In this document: positions 33,695-41,959 of the stretch, in pieces
Position numbering within the stretch: the stretch's first letter is position 1
How the letters are laid out: every line of letters begins with the position of its first letter
DNA from: Geodermatophilus sp. YIM 151500
Lineage (GTDB): Bacteria; Actinomycetota; Actinomycetes; Mycobacteriales; Geodermatophilaceae
Reading direction: 5' to 3'
Assembly: GCF_025716945.1 (NCBI RefSeq)
Contig: NZ_JAOVZT010000003.1
Location: 149,898-213,897, forward strand
DNA length: 64,000 bases
Notes under the pieces: model-generated
Databases searched by the model: none
Seen by the model: the letters and a program-made list of their open reading frames with translations, nothing else
What the model was told of the DNA's origin: nothing
Program-made: the position numbers and the translations under genes

Positions 33695-33886
33695 ATGACC
33701 GACACCATGACGTCCGCCGCCGACAAGGCCCAGGCCCGCCAGGAGGTCGCGATCTGGCGCTACCGGCTGTCGACCAGCCCCGAGGACGCCGCCGCCTTCC
33801 TCAACCAGCCGCCGGCACAGACGGCCGGCCAGGCGATGGTCTGCCGGAGGGACGACGGGCGCGTCGACACCTGGTACTTCCTCTGA
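33695..33886 (+). CDS. 63-residue small protein at the head of the lodA operon
   Basis: A 63-residue protein starting MTDTMTSAADKAQARQEVAI and ending CRRDDGRVDTWYFL, with one Cys. ACAGGAG lies 8 nt before the ATG. It has no signal peptide or membrane segment and no family was recognised. It is the first gene after a SARP-type promoter, and a strong hairpin separates it from lodA, so it may be made in excess over the oxidase. It could be a partner of LodA, a maturation factor or a peptide substrate; none of these can be shown from sequence. Confidence 0.75.
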   Translation: MTDTMTSAADKAQARQEVAIWRYRLSTSPEDAAAFLNQPPAQTAGQAMVCRRDDGRVDTWYFL

Positions 33887-33892
33887 GCCCAC

Positions 33893-33931
33893 GCGTGGGC
33901 CCCTCGGGCGTGATCGCCCGGGGGCCCACGC
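33893..33931 (+). terminator. Attenuator-like hairpin between the small peptide and lodA
   Basis: Arms GCGTGGGCCCC (33893-33903) and GGGGCCCACGC (33921-33931) pair perfectly, with an inner CGGGCG/CGCCCG stem closing on TGAT. The near-continuous stem of about 17 bp lies 6 bp after the peptide stop and 41 bp before lodA. Partial termination here would give more peptide than oxidase. Confidence 0.7.
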
Positions 33932-33972
33932 CCACCCGTCGTCGGCCCACCCTCGAGAGCGGGAGCACCAGC

Positions 33973-35433
33973 ATGGGCACCATCTACCGGATCCACCCGA
34001 CCATCGGCATCGCGCGCGTGGGCAACCATGCGACGGCCTCCTTCGTCGGCCCGGAGTCGCCCGGGTCCCCGGGCGTCGAGATGGGCGCCGACGGGACCGA
34101 GACACCCCTCACCGCCTACAAGGCCGCGGGCCGGATCAAGCGCCAGGCGGCCCGTTTCCGGGTCTTCGAGTACGAGGAGACGGCCGACGGCGCGGTGGAG
34201 CTGCGCGGCGAGGTCGGACCGGACGCGGAGGTCGACTGGACCGTCGACCTGGTCAACCGCAAGGCGGCCCTCGACCGCACGGTCGGACCGGCGCGGCCGC
34301 GCAACACCGGCGTCGCCGACCGGCGCACCCTGGTGATCCGCAACCCGCAGCCGGTCGGCATCTGCGGCCCGTCCCAGCCCGCCGTCCGCCTGCGCGGGCG
34401 CTTCCTCGGCACCCAGGTCCACATCGGGGAGCTGCGCACCGACCCCCGGGGCCGCCTCCTGGTCCTGGGCGGGCACGGGACCAGCGCGTCCGTGCCCCCG
34501 GGCGTGCCGCTCACCAACTTCGCCAACAACGACCGCTGGTACGACGACGTCGCCGACGGCCCCGTGACGGCAACCGTGACGTCGCCGGGCGGCAGCCCCG
34601 TCCCCGTGCAGGGCACGGCGTGGGTGGTCGTAGCCCCGCCCGACTTCGCGCCGGGCATCACCTCCATCGTGACCCTGCACGACATCGCGACCCAGGCCGC
34701 GATCGACCGGGGCTGGCTGACGCCGGAGCAGCGTCCCTCGTTCACCCGGCACATCCGGCCGTTGGTCGAGCGGACCGCGGACATGCGCTGGGTCGACGAC
34801 TACGCGGAGTGGGAGGACTTGCAGCCGCTGGACCTGACCCGCCTCGCCGACCCCTCCCCCGCGGCGCGGCCGCTGCGGCAGCGGGTCGCGGGCCGGGTGC
34901 GGCAGCCGGGCCTGGCGCGCTTCCGGCTGCCCCCGTTCCTGCGGACCTACCTCGACCAGTGGGTCGCCGGCGACTTCGTCGACGACCACGGCACGCACCT
35001 GGCCGACCCGCCGCTGCCCGAGCAGCTCGACCGGGCCGCGCTCGAACAAGGCTCGGGCAACAACTTCTTCCCGGGCATCGAGGCCGGGCAGACGCTGCAG
35101 GACCCGGCGATGTACGGCGGCCCCTACCGGCTGGACGCCGCCCACACCGCGCTGGTGTACCCAGGCTGCCTCACCGAGGTGATGGCGCTGCCGTGGCAGG
35201 CCGACTTCCGCGACTGCGACGGCGGGGTGTGGTGGCCCTCGCAGCGACCGGACCTGGTGATGACCGACCCGGACGACATCCCCGGCAGCGAGGCGGAGTG
35301 GGAGAACCCCATCCAGCTCTACCGGGAGATGGTCGACGACGTGCAGCGCCTCGGCTTCGTCGTGCCGCGCGCCCACCAGGGCCAGCAGGTGCATGTCGAG
35401 GTCGAGCGAGACCCCGCCTTCCCGCGCCAGTGA
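33973..35433 (+). CDS. lodA: LodA/GoxA-family CTQ-dependent amino-acid oxidase
   Basis: A 486-residue LodA-like quinoprotein. Members oxidatively deaminate an amino acid (lysine epsilon-amino group in LodA, glycine in GoxA) and release hydrogen peroxide and ammonia. The opening IYRIHPTIGIARVGNH is diagnostic. Later family motifs are GSGNNFFPGIEAG and PGCLTEVMALPWQADF, then WWPSQRPD. Cysteines 399 and 415 and tryptophans 408, 420 and 421 are candidates for the Cys-Trp-quinone cofactor; which pair is used cannot be decided here. It is shorter than Marinomonas LodA (about 726 residues). No signal peptide. Its stop overlaps the lodB start. Substrate unknown. Confidence 0.88.
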   Translation: MGTIYRIHPTIGIARVGNHATASFVGPESPGSPGVEMGADGTETPLTAYKAAGRIKRQAARFRVFEYEETADGAVELRGEVGPDAEVDWTVDLVNRKAALDRTVGPARPRNTGVADRRTLVIRNPQPVGICGPSQPAVRLRGRFLGTQVHIGELRTDPRGRLLVLGGHGTSASVPPGVPLTNFANNDRWYDDVADGPVTATVTSPGGSPVPVQGTAWVVVAPPDFAPGITSIVTLHDIATQAAIDRGWLTPEQRPSFTRHIRPLVERTADMRWVDDYAEWEDLQPLDLTRLADPSPAARPLRQRVAGRVRQPGLARFRLPPFLRTYLDQWVAGDFVDDHGTHLADPPLPEQLDRAALEQGSGNNFFPGIEAGQTLQDPAMYGGPYRLDAAHTALVYPGCLTEVMALPWQADFRDCDGGVWWPSQRPDLVMTDPDDIPGSEAEWENPIQLYREMVDDVQRLGFVVPRAHQGQQVHVEVERDPAFPRQ

Positions 35434-36635
35434 GCGGGCGGGACAGCGCGCACCGGGATGCCGCGGCCGCGCCGCGGGTCGACGTCCTGGTCATCGGCGG
35501 CGGGCCGGCCGGAGCCGCCACCTCGGTTGCCCTGGCCCGCCGTGGGAGGTCGGTGACGCTCGTCGCCCGACCGCCGGGCCGGGGGCCCCGCCTGGGCGAG
35601 ACGGTGCCCGCCGGGATCGTGACCACGCTGGCCCGGCTGGGCCTGTGGAGGGCGTTCCTCGCCGACGGTCACCTGCCCTCGGCCGGCACGGTGGCGTGCT
35701 GGGGAGGTCTCACGCCCTTCGAGAGGGACGCGTTGTTCGACCCGTACGGGTGCGGCTGGCACCTGGACCGGGCGCGCTTCGAGGCGACGCTGCTCGCCAC
35801 CGCGGAGGACGCCGGGGTGGACGTGCGGGCCGGTACCGTCCGCGACTGCACGCCCGACGGCGACGGCTGGACGGTGCGGGTGACCGGCCCCCTGCCGGCG
35901 ACGGTGCGTGCCGGGTGGGTCGCCGACGCCTCCGGCCGGGCGGCGCGCGTCGCCCGGACCCGGGGCGCCGGGCGGCTCCGGTGCGACCGCCTGGTGGGGC
36001 TGGCCCGCTTCGCCCGGACGCCGGACGGCGGGGAGGACACCGACACCCGCACCGTCGTCGAGGCGACCGAGGCCGGCTGGTGGTACGTGGCGCCGCTCCC
36101 GGGCGGGCGGGCGGTCGCCGTCCTGTTCACCGACGCCGACCTGCTGCCCCGCGACCCGGGTGGGCGCACCCGCTGCTGGACGGACCTGCTCGCCACCACC
36201 CGGCTGGCGCGCGACCGTCTCGGCGGGGCGTCCGATCTGTCGCCGCTGCGGGCCGCGCCCGCGGACAGCGGCGTGCTCGCGCCGCCCTGCGGCCGGCGCT
36301 GGGTGGCCGTCGGGGACGCCGCGCAGACGTGGGACCCGCTGTCGGGCCGGGGGATCGCCACCGCGATGGCGTCGGCGCCGGCGGCGGCGGAGGTGCTGGT
36401 CGCACGGCACCCGGACACCGTCGCGCTCGACTGCTACGCGCGGCAGGTACGGGACGTCTTCGGTGCCTATCTCCGCGAGCGCGCGGTGCAGTACGGGCGG
36501 GAGCGCCGATGGGTCCACAGCCCCTTCTGGCAGCGGCGCGCCGGTGTGCTCAGGCTGGGTGCCCCTCCTCGATCCACCGGGCGAACAGGTCCATCTGCGC
36601 GGTCGTCCACGGCCGGTGCGGAGGGGGCGGCATGA
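35430..36635 (+). CDS. lodB: LodB-like FAD-dependent oxidoreductase (quinone cofactor maturase)
   Basis: A 401-residue flavoprotein of the tryptophan-halogenase-like/p-hydroxybenzoate hydroxylase fold. The FAD motif VLVIGGGPAGAATSVALARR lies near residue 20. The second FAD contact GDAAQTWDPLSGRGIATAM is near residue 300. LodB proteins are needed to form the CTQ cofactor of the adjacent LodA. GTG 35430 overlaps the lodA stop (GTGA), giving coupled translation. The final 28 or so residues overlap the 3' end of the convergent ferritin-like gene by 86 bp and look non-conserved. Confidence 0.85.
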   Translation: MSGRDSAHRDAAAAPRVDVLVIGGGPAGAATSVALARRGRSVTLVARPPGRGPRLGETVPAGIVTTLARLGLWRAFLADGHLPSAGTVACWGGLTPFERDALFDPYGCGWHLDRARFEATLLATAEDAGVDVRAGTVRDCTPDGDGWTVRVTGPLPATVRAGWVADASGRAARVARTRGAGRLRCDRLVGLARFARTPDGGEDTDTRTVVEATEAGWWYVAPLPGGRAVAVLFTDADLLPRDPGGRTRCWTDLLATTRLARDRLGGASDLSPLRAAPADSGVLAPPCGRRWVAVGDAAQTWDPLSGRGIATAMASAPAAAEVLVARHPDTVALDCYARQVRDVFGAYLRERAVQYGRERRWVHSPFWQRRAGVLRLGAPPRSTGRTGPSARSSTAGAEGAA

Positions 36636-38175
36636 CCGCGCCGTCGTCCCCCCTCAGCCGCTGCAGGACCACCTCGGCCGCGTCCCGGACACCCTCGTAG
36701 CTGCCCAGGTCGACGCCGGAGGGCCTCATGTGCTCGACGTCCACCGGCCGGAAAAGCGGGCCGATGTCGCGGGCGAAGCTGGTGGTCGCGGCCGGCGGCG
36801 TCGTCCGGGCGGCGATGAGGACCAGCCGCTGACGGTCCGAGTCCGCCAGCGCCTGCAGCCAGGGGTCGTCGGCGCCGTCGGCCTGCAGCGCCTCGACCAT
36901 GTCGACGGCGGACTGCAGACGCCGTCCGTGCAGCTGCCAGCGGGCCGGCTCGGCACCCGGCAGGTGGACCGGGACGGGCAGGCTGAACGGCGCGGCGGCC
37001 ACGCCACCGCGGGGGCCGCCCGACCGCATCGTGGTGAGCCGTCGGCCGAGAACGGCCAGCCGGGAGCGCATCTCGGCGAAAGCCCACCCGACGAGCAGCA
37101 GGCGGTCGTCGCCGGAGGCGACCAGGCAGTGCTCCACCAGGCCGAGCAACAGGCCGTAGCGCAGGTCCGTGAGCTCGGCCCAGCGGCGGGTCCGCGGGTC
37201 GGCTAGGTCCGCCGGCCGCGGGTCGGTGGGGACGTCGCGCGTCGGCGTCCACTCCCCGTCGGGGAACGCGGGGTCACGGCCCCTCCCCCGGTAGACCTGC
37301 AGGAGGCGCTCGAAGTGCGACCGCTCCCCCGAGGACGTCGGCCCCTCGCCCTGCTCGCCGATGTCCCGGACCGCCTCGCGGGCGGCGTCGCGGTCGGCGA
37401 CGCGGTGCACGCGCACCCCGCCGACCTCCCAGTCCGACGGCGTCGCCTGCTGCTCCTCCGCACCGGCCAGGAAGGCCTCGTCGAGCAGGTGCCACGCCTC
37501 GGGGGGTGCCTGCGTGTAGGCCGCCTCGGCGATTCGGGCCACCGTCGCATCCCAGGGGTCGCCGCTCCCGGCACCGGCCTGCACCTGCTCCGGCGTCGCG
37601 AACACCACGCCGAGCAGGGCGTACAGGACGCCCACGCGGTTGACCCGCGGGCCGCCCGACCCCTGGGCGACGGCGACGACGTCTTCGATGCCGGGCGCGT
37701 CGGCCGGGGCCTCGGCCACCACGTACCGGGCCAGGGACGTGCGCTGCAGCGGCTGCAGGTGCAGGGCGAACGGGTAAAGGTCCTTGCGGGGCGGGAAGTC
37801 CTCCCGCTCCAGGTTGACCGGCAGGCCCAGGAGCACCAGCAGGTCCTGCACGGTCATGAGGTGGCCCATCTCCTCGCAGGCCAGCCCGAGCAGGACCCGG
37901 GGCCAGGAGCCGGCCCGTCCGTCGTCGAGGACGCGGGCGTGGCCGGGGTCCTCCTCCGGCCCCTTGAGCGACCAGGCGGCGTAGAGGTACTGGACCATCA
38001 GCGCGTGCTCGACCTCGGCGGCGGACTCGAGCAGGATCTCCGCCTTGTCCAGCGGCGACGCCCACGCCCGCAGGTCCGGCAGCGGGACGCTGACCGGGAC
38101 CGCCGCGCCCGACACCCCATCGACGGCAAGTGCGGGAACGGGGTGCTCGGACCAGGTGAACTCGGGCGCGGGCAC
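36550..38175 (-). CDS. VioB-type ferritin-like domain protein (iminophenyl-pyruvate dimer synthase family)
   Basis: A 541-residue protein. The N-terminal third is a ferritin-like domain: SAAEVEHALMVQYLYAAWSL, then LLGLACEEMGHLMTVQDLLV, supplying Glu/His metal ligands. This domain occurs in VioB, which couples imines made by an amino-acid oxidase in violacein synthesis. The C-terminal 75 residues (ARDIGPLFRPVDVEHM, MPPPPHRPW, FARWIEEG) form a separate conserved module. It lies next to a LodA-type amino-acid oxidase. GTG start. Its 3' end overlaps lodB convergently by 86 bp. No SARP-type repeats are seen in its upstream gap. Confidence 0.8.
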   Translation of the reverse strand: MPAPEFTWSEHPVPALAVDGVSGAAVPVSVPLPDLRAWASPLDKAEILLESAAEVEHALMVQYLYAAWSLKGPEEDPGHARVLDDGRAGSWPRVLLGLACEEMGHLMTVQDLLVLLGLPVNLEREDFPPRKDLYPFALHLQPLQRTSLARYVVAEAPADAPGIEDVVAVAQGSGGPRVNRVGVLYALLGVVFATPEQVQAGAGSGDPWDATVARIAEAAYTQAPPEAWHLLDEAFLAGAEEQQATPSDWEVGGVRVHRVADRDAAREAVRDIGEQGEGPTSSGERSHFERLLQVYRGRGRDPAFPDGEWTPTRDVPTDPRPADLADPRTRRWAELTDLRYGLLLGLVEHCLVASGDDRLLLVGWAFAEMRSRLAVLGRRLTTMRSGGPRGGVAAAPFSLPVPVHLPGAEPARWQLHGRRLQSAVDMVEALQADGADDPWLQALADSDRQRLVLIAARTTPPAATTSFARDIGPLFRPVDVEHMRPSGVDLGSYEGVRDAAEVVLQRLRGDDGAVMPPPPHRPWTTAQMDLFARWIEEGHPA

Positions 38176-38262
38176 GGGTCCTCACCTCCGCCAGGTCGGG
38201 CGTACCGTCCGGACCGGGCGGCAGCGGAGCGCCGGCCGGGCCGGGAGTGGGGGTGGAGCGTC

Positions 38263-38646
38263 GTGGACGGAGACCCTGTGGACGAACAACTCGCGGGCAG
38301 CGACCCGGCCGCCAAGCTGAGCCCCCGGGTGACCGAGCGCCTCGCCGCCGTGGATCAGCGCAGCCCCCTCGAGGTCGTCGTCGAGATGCAGCCGGTGGCG
38401 GTGCCCGACACGGGATCTCGGGCCAGCCGGATCGAGGCGGTGAAGGCCGGCTTCGAGGAGGAGCTGCGCGGGGTGGCCGAGCGCATCGCCGCCGTCGGGG
38501 GCGAGGTGCTCGAGACGGCGTGGGTCAACCAGACGCTGCGCGGCACCATCCCCGCGGCGGAGCTCGTCCGGGTGGCGGAGGACGACGCGGTCACCGCCAT
38601 CGACCTCCCCCGGCCGCTGGAGCCGGACTCCGGCACCCCGAACTGA
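38263..38646 (+). CDS. Stand-alone homologue of the subtilase prodomain (candidate S8 inhibitor)
   Basis: A 127-residue protein without a signal peptide. Its C-terminal part, ETAWVNQTLRGTIPAAELVR then VAEDDAVTAIDLPRPL, aligns closely with residues 158-194 of the S8 peptidase encoded next door (QVCWLNRTVRTFAPPEALAE, VAAADAVTALDLPRRL). In the peptidase this segment directly precedes the catalytic domain, the place of an I9-like prodomain. The protein probably acts in trans as an inhibitor or chaperone of the peptidase. GGAG lies 4 nt before GTG 38263. It converges on the peptidase gene with an 18-bp gap. Confidence 0.75.
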   Translation: MDGDPVDEQLAGSDPAAKLSPRVTERLAAVDQRSPLEVVVEMQPVAVPDTGSRASRIEAVKAGFEEELRGVAERIAAVGGEVLETAWVNQTLRGTIPAAELVRVAEDDAVTAIDLPRPLEPDSGTPN

Positions 38647-38664
38647 GCAGCCCGCCCCGGGGCG

Positions 38665-40110
38665 TCAGGTCAGGCACACCAGCCCCGCCCCCTGGGCGGC
38701 CGGCGCCATCCCCGGCAGCGGCCGCGCGGTCGCCCGCAGCCGGTCGCGGATCTGGTCGGGGACCAGGTCGGGGTCCTGCTGCAGGAAGAGGGCGGCGATG
38801 CTGGCGACGTGCGGCGCCGCGTAGCTCGTCCCCACGCCGGCGTCCCCGAAGCCGCCGCCGACGAGGCAGCAGCGGATGCGGGCGAGGTCGCCGCCGCCAG
38901 GAGCGACCACGTCCGGGCCGGGCTTGCCGCCCGCGGGACCCCGGCTGCTGTAGTCCTCCACCCGCTCGCCGTCGAGGGCCGTGGCGCCGACGACCAGGAT
39001 GCCGGCCGCGTCGGCCGGGGTGGTCATGGTGCCGGCGCCCGGGCCGCGGTTGCCGGCGCTCTTGACCACGACGAGGCCCAGCCGCCACGCATTGTCGGCG
39101 GCGCGCGCCTCGCGGCTCGTGCCGTTCCCAGCGGGCCCGGCGCCCCACGAGCAGTTCGCGACGTCCGCGCCGTCCTCCAGCGCCTGCTGGATGGCGACGG
39201 CGCCGCCGAAGTCGTCAGCGTTGCCGGCCGGGGCGGTGGCCAGGACCTTGTAGCTGGTGACGAGTACTTCGGGCGCGATCCCGGCGTCCGCCGGGTCGGC
39301 CGCGCCGACGATGCCGGCCACCGCCGTCCCGTGCGGCGACGGGTTGCCCCACGCCTCGGTGGTGTAGTTGCGCCGCTGCACGACCCGCCGGGCCAGCGCC
39401 GGGTGGGCGAGCGCGACCTCGCCGTCGATCACCGCCACCGTCACGCCGCGGCCGGTCAGGCCGGGGTGCTGCTGCTGATACGCGGGCAGGCCGATGCACC
39501 GGTGGTTGGGGACGTCGGCGTCCGCGCGCAGCCGGCGGGGCAGGTCGAGGGCCGTCACGGCGTCCGCGGCGGCCACCTCGGCGAGCGCCTCGGGAGGGGC
39601 GAACGTCCGCACCGTGCGGTTAAGCCAGCAGACCTGGTTGACCGCGGTAGGGATCTGCGGGTCGCCCAGCACCTCGGGCTGCGGGCGCAGCATCCCCCCG
39701 GAGAGCCGCTCGATCTCCTGGTACACCTCCCCCATGCTGCGGTAGCCGGCGGTCCGGGCGTCCTCCACGAGCTTCTGCCGCACGGCGGTCCGCAGCCGGA
39801 CCGGCGCGCCGGTCGGATCACCCGGCACCAGCGTCTCCACGGCGGCCCGCTGGCCGGACCAGCCCGGGAGTTCGGTCAGCCGGGGGAGCACCGGGACGGG
39901 CGCCTCCTGGAACTCGACGACGGTCGCCGCGGCGGCAGTCCCGGGCGTGCGGGTCAGCCCCAGGGACTCGGTGCCTCCCGTCCGCACCCGCCGGGCGACC
40001 GCCAGGCAGTACTCGTCACTGGCCTTCTCGGCGATGCGGCTGCCCAGGGCGTCGCGCAGGTCGGCCCGGGCCGCGCGCACCTCCTCGGGGTCGATCCGGG
40101 GAGCCGACAT
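38665..40110 (-). CDS. S8 family (subtilisin-like) serine peptidase without signal peptide
   Basis: A 481-residue subtilase. The catalytic triad is complete: Asp229 in VAVIDGEV, His260 in SPHGTAVAGIVG, Ser429 in GTSYAAPHVA; the oxyanion Asn354 is in KSAGNRGPG. The N-terminal 200 residues are a large prodomain whose last part matches the small protein at 38263-38646. No export signal is visible. GGAGGACGTC precedes the ATG. It lies 31 bp after the frameshifted LysM gene, whose promoter carries three SARP-type repeats, so the two form one operon. Confidence 0.93.
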   Translation of the reverse strand: MSAPRIDPEEVRAARADLRDALGSRIAEKASDEYCLAVARRVRTGGTESLGLTRTPGTAAAATVVEFQEAPVPVLPRLTELPGWSGQRAAVETLVPGDPTGAPVRLRTAVRQKLVEDARTAGYRSMGEVYQEIERLSGGMLRPQPEVLGDPQIPTAVNQVCWLNRTVRTFAPPEALAEVAAADAVTALDLPRRLRADADVPNHRCIGLPAYQQQHPGLTGRGVTVAVIDGEVALAHPALARRVVQRRNYTTEAWGNPSPHGTAVAGIVGAADPADAGIAPEVLVTSYKVLATAPAGNADDFGGAVAIQQALEDGADVANCSWGAGPAGNGTSREARAADNAWRLGLVVVKSAGNRGPGAGTMTTPADAAGILVVGATALDGERVEDYSSRGPAGGKPGPDVVAPGGGDLARIRCCLVGGGFGDAGVGTSYAAPHVASIAALFLQQDPDLVPDQIRDRLRATARPLPGMAPAAQGAGLVCLT

Positions 40111-40141
40111 GACGTCCTCCTCGCTGCGGACGGTCTCGTGG

Positions 40142-40634
40142 TCAGAAGAGCGGGACCCGGAGGACCTGACCCGGGAGGATCCGGTCGGGGTCGGCGAGCA
40201 GGTCCCAGTTGGCCTCGAACACGTCGCCCACCCGGGTGCCCTGTCCCTGGTCGCGGGCGATGGCCGAGAGCGTGTCGCCGCGGACGACCTCGTACAGCCG
40301 CCAGCCCCGCAGGCCGGTGAAGAGTGTGACCGGCACCTCGGTCAGGTCGGTGCCGGGCGGGTGCTCCCCGGAGGCGTCGTCGCCGAAGACCTCGAGGACG
40401 ACGTGCACGCCGCGGGCCTGCACGAACCGGTCCAGCGAGACGGCGTGGCCGAAGTCGTCGAGGACGCCGTTGGCGCCCACGCCCCGGACCGGGGCCCTCG
40501 CCCAGGACGGTGCCGTCCTGCACCAGTCGCCACCGGACGGTCGCCTCGAACCCGGTGCCGAACCCGGCGATCGAGAATGTGGCGGCGATGAGATCGTGCC
40601 CGCGCGGCGGCCGCACCTCGATGAGACGGACCAC
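40142..40634 (-). pseudogene. LysM-domain protein interrupted by a single-base frameshift
   Basis: Two frames join into one protein of about 163 residues. The N-terminal beta-sandwich (VRLIEVRPPRGHDLIAATFS, IAGFGTGFEATVRWRL) resembles Gmad2-type immunoglobulin-like domains. The C-terminal LysM domain is YEVVRGDTLSAIARDQGQG, then ILPGQVLRVPLF. The reading shifts at a run of four G (40491-40494); removing one restores the frame. The run suggests either a real recent mutation or a sequencing error. LysM would bind peptidoglycan. GGAGG lies 7 nt before GTG 40634. First gene of the operon with the S8 peptidase. Confidence 0.75.
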
Positions 40635-40681
40635 CTGCCACCTCCCGGGAGCCGGCCGTGCCGGACAGTCGCGACGGGACG

Positions 40682-40724
40682 AGCGTCCGGCGGAGGCGTC
40701 ACCCGGCCGTCACGGAACCGTCAC
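40682..40724 (-). promoter_or_regulatory. SARP-type promoter upstream of the LysM-S8 operon
   Basis: GTCAC (GTGAC on the minus strand) at 40698-40702, 40709-40713 and 40720-40724, exactly 11 bp apart. Reading minus, GACGCT follows after 10 nt as a -10 candidate. The same GACGCT at the same distance occurs in the divergent M4 promoter. Confidence 0.78.
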
Positions 40725-40765
40725 AGCCCCCGCCGGGGACCGCCCGGGTCTGCGGACCGGGAGGC

Positions 40766-40808
40766 ATGACGTGCGGGTGACGCCGCGGTGACGGTGCCCG
40801 CCGACGCT
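40766..40808 (+). promoter_or_regulatory. SARP-type promoter upstream of the M4 peptidase
   Basis: ATGAC (40766), GTGAC (40777) and GTGAC (40788) are spaced 11 bp, followed after 10 nt by GACGCT. It drives the M4-emfourin pair and is back to back with the LysM-S8 promoter. Confidence 0.78.
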
Positions 40809-40864
40809 GGACCGTGACCCGGAGCGGACCGCTCCTACCCCCTCACGCCGGAGGTTCGATCCCC

Positions 40865-41959
40865 ATGACCACCACGCCCGCGGTGCTGTCGCCTCCGGCG
40901 GCCGTCTGCTCGTTCATCCCGGACTACGTCCTCCGCAACATCGCCGAGCGAGGTGGCGACGAGGAGCGCCGCGCGGCGCTCCAGGCACTGGCGACCTCGG
41001 GGACGATGCGCTCGCTGCGCGTCCAGGCGGAGGCACGCCGGTCGGTCCTGCCGAGGTCGGCCATGCCCGAGCTGACCATCGCCCTGGCCCCACCGACCAA
41101 GGAGCGGCTCGTCCGGGACGCGAAGAACACGATGGACCTGCGCGGCCCGATCGTCCGGGCCGAGGCCGGCACGCCGAGCGAGGACAAGACGGCCGAGGCG
41201 GCCTTCGAGCGGCTGGGAACCACGTGGGACTTCTTCTTCCAGGTGTTCGCACGCAACTCGATCGACAAGGCAGGCATGCCGATCGAGGGCGTCGTCCACT
41301 ACCGCCGGAACTTCGACAACGCCTTCTGGAACGGCACGCAGATGGTCTTCGGGGACGGCAGCGGGCGCCTCTTCACGCGGCTGGCCCATTCGCTGACGGT
41401 GTGCGCGCACGAGCTCAGCCACGGGGTGGTGCAGTACGACGGCCCGCTGGTCTACCAGGGCCAGTCGGGCGCGCTCAACGAGTCGATGGCCGACGTCCTC
41501 GGCGTGCTTGTCGAGCAATGGTCCCTCGGGCAGACCGTCGAGCAGGCCGACTGGCTCGTCGGCCGGGAGATCCTCGCTCCGGGCGTGAGCGGCAGAGCGC
41601 TGCGCTCGCTTGCCGAGCCCGGCACCGCCTACGACGATGATGTCCTAGGCAAGGACCCGCAGCCCGGACACATGGACCAGTACGTGGACACCGACGAGGA
41701 CAACGGCGGCGTGCACATCAACTCCGGCATCCCCAATCGGGCGTTCACGCTCGTGGCCACGCGGCTCGGCGGCAACGCGTGGGAGGACGCCGGGCGTATC
41801 TGGTACGCGTCGCTGGGCCATGAGCGCTTGCTGCCGAGCGCCATGTTCCGCCAGTTCGCGCGCATAACGCGCTACGTCGCCTCGACGCTGTTCGGCACCG
41901 ACAGTCGCCAGGTGTCGGCCGTCGAGGAGGCCTGGAGCGGCGTTGGCGTCGAGCTCTGA
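40865..41959 (+). CDS. Protealysin-type M4 metallopeptidase
   Basis: A 364-residue thermolysin-family zinc peptidase. The zinc motif HELSH is at 182-186, the third ligand Glu206 lies in GALNESMADVLG, and the catalytic His284 region is GGVHINSGIPN. It lacks a signal peptide and the long FTP/PepSY propeptide; the short N-terminal region (CSFIPDYVLRNIAERG) is the protealysin-type leader. GGAGG lies 8 nt before the ATG. The next gene overlaps its end by 17 nt and encodes an emfourin-like inhibitor, as known for protealysin operons. Confidence 0.93.
   Translation: MTTTPAVLSPPAAVCSFIPDYVLRNIAERGGDEERRAALQALATSGTMRSLRVQAEARRSVLPRSAMPELTIALAPPTKERLVRDAKNTMDLRGPIVRAEAGTPSEDKTAEAAFERLGTTWDFFFQVFARNSIDKAGMPIEGVVHYRRNFDNAFWNGTQMVFGDGSGRLFTRLAHSLTVCAHELSHGVVQYDGPLVYQGQSGALNESMADVLGVLVEQWSLGQTVEQADWLVGREILAPGVSGRALRSLAEPGTAYDDDVLGKDPQPGHMDQYVDTDEDNGGVHINSGIPNRAFTLVATRLGGNAWEDAGRIWYASLGHERLLPSAMFRQFARITRYVASTLFGTDSRQVSAVEEAWSGVGVEL

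Noticed and set aside
38160..38262. A SARP-type promoter between the ferritin-like and prodomain-homologue genes
   Set aside because: No GTGAC units at 11-bp spacing could be found on either strand here, unlike at the other cluster promoters.
40848..40864. A GGTTCGATCCCC stretch resembling a tRNA T-loop
   Set aside because: No acceptor, D or anticodon arms can be built around it; it is the leader and ribosome-binding site of the M4 peptidase gene.
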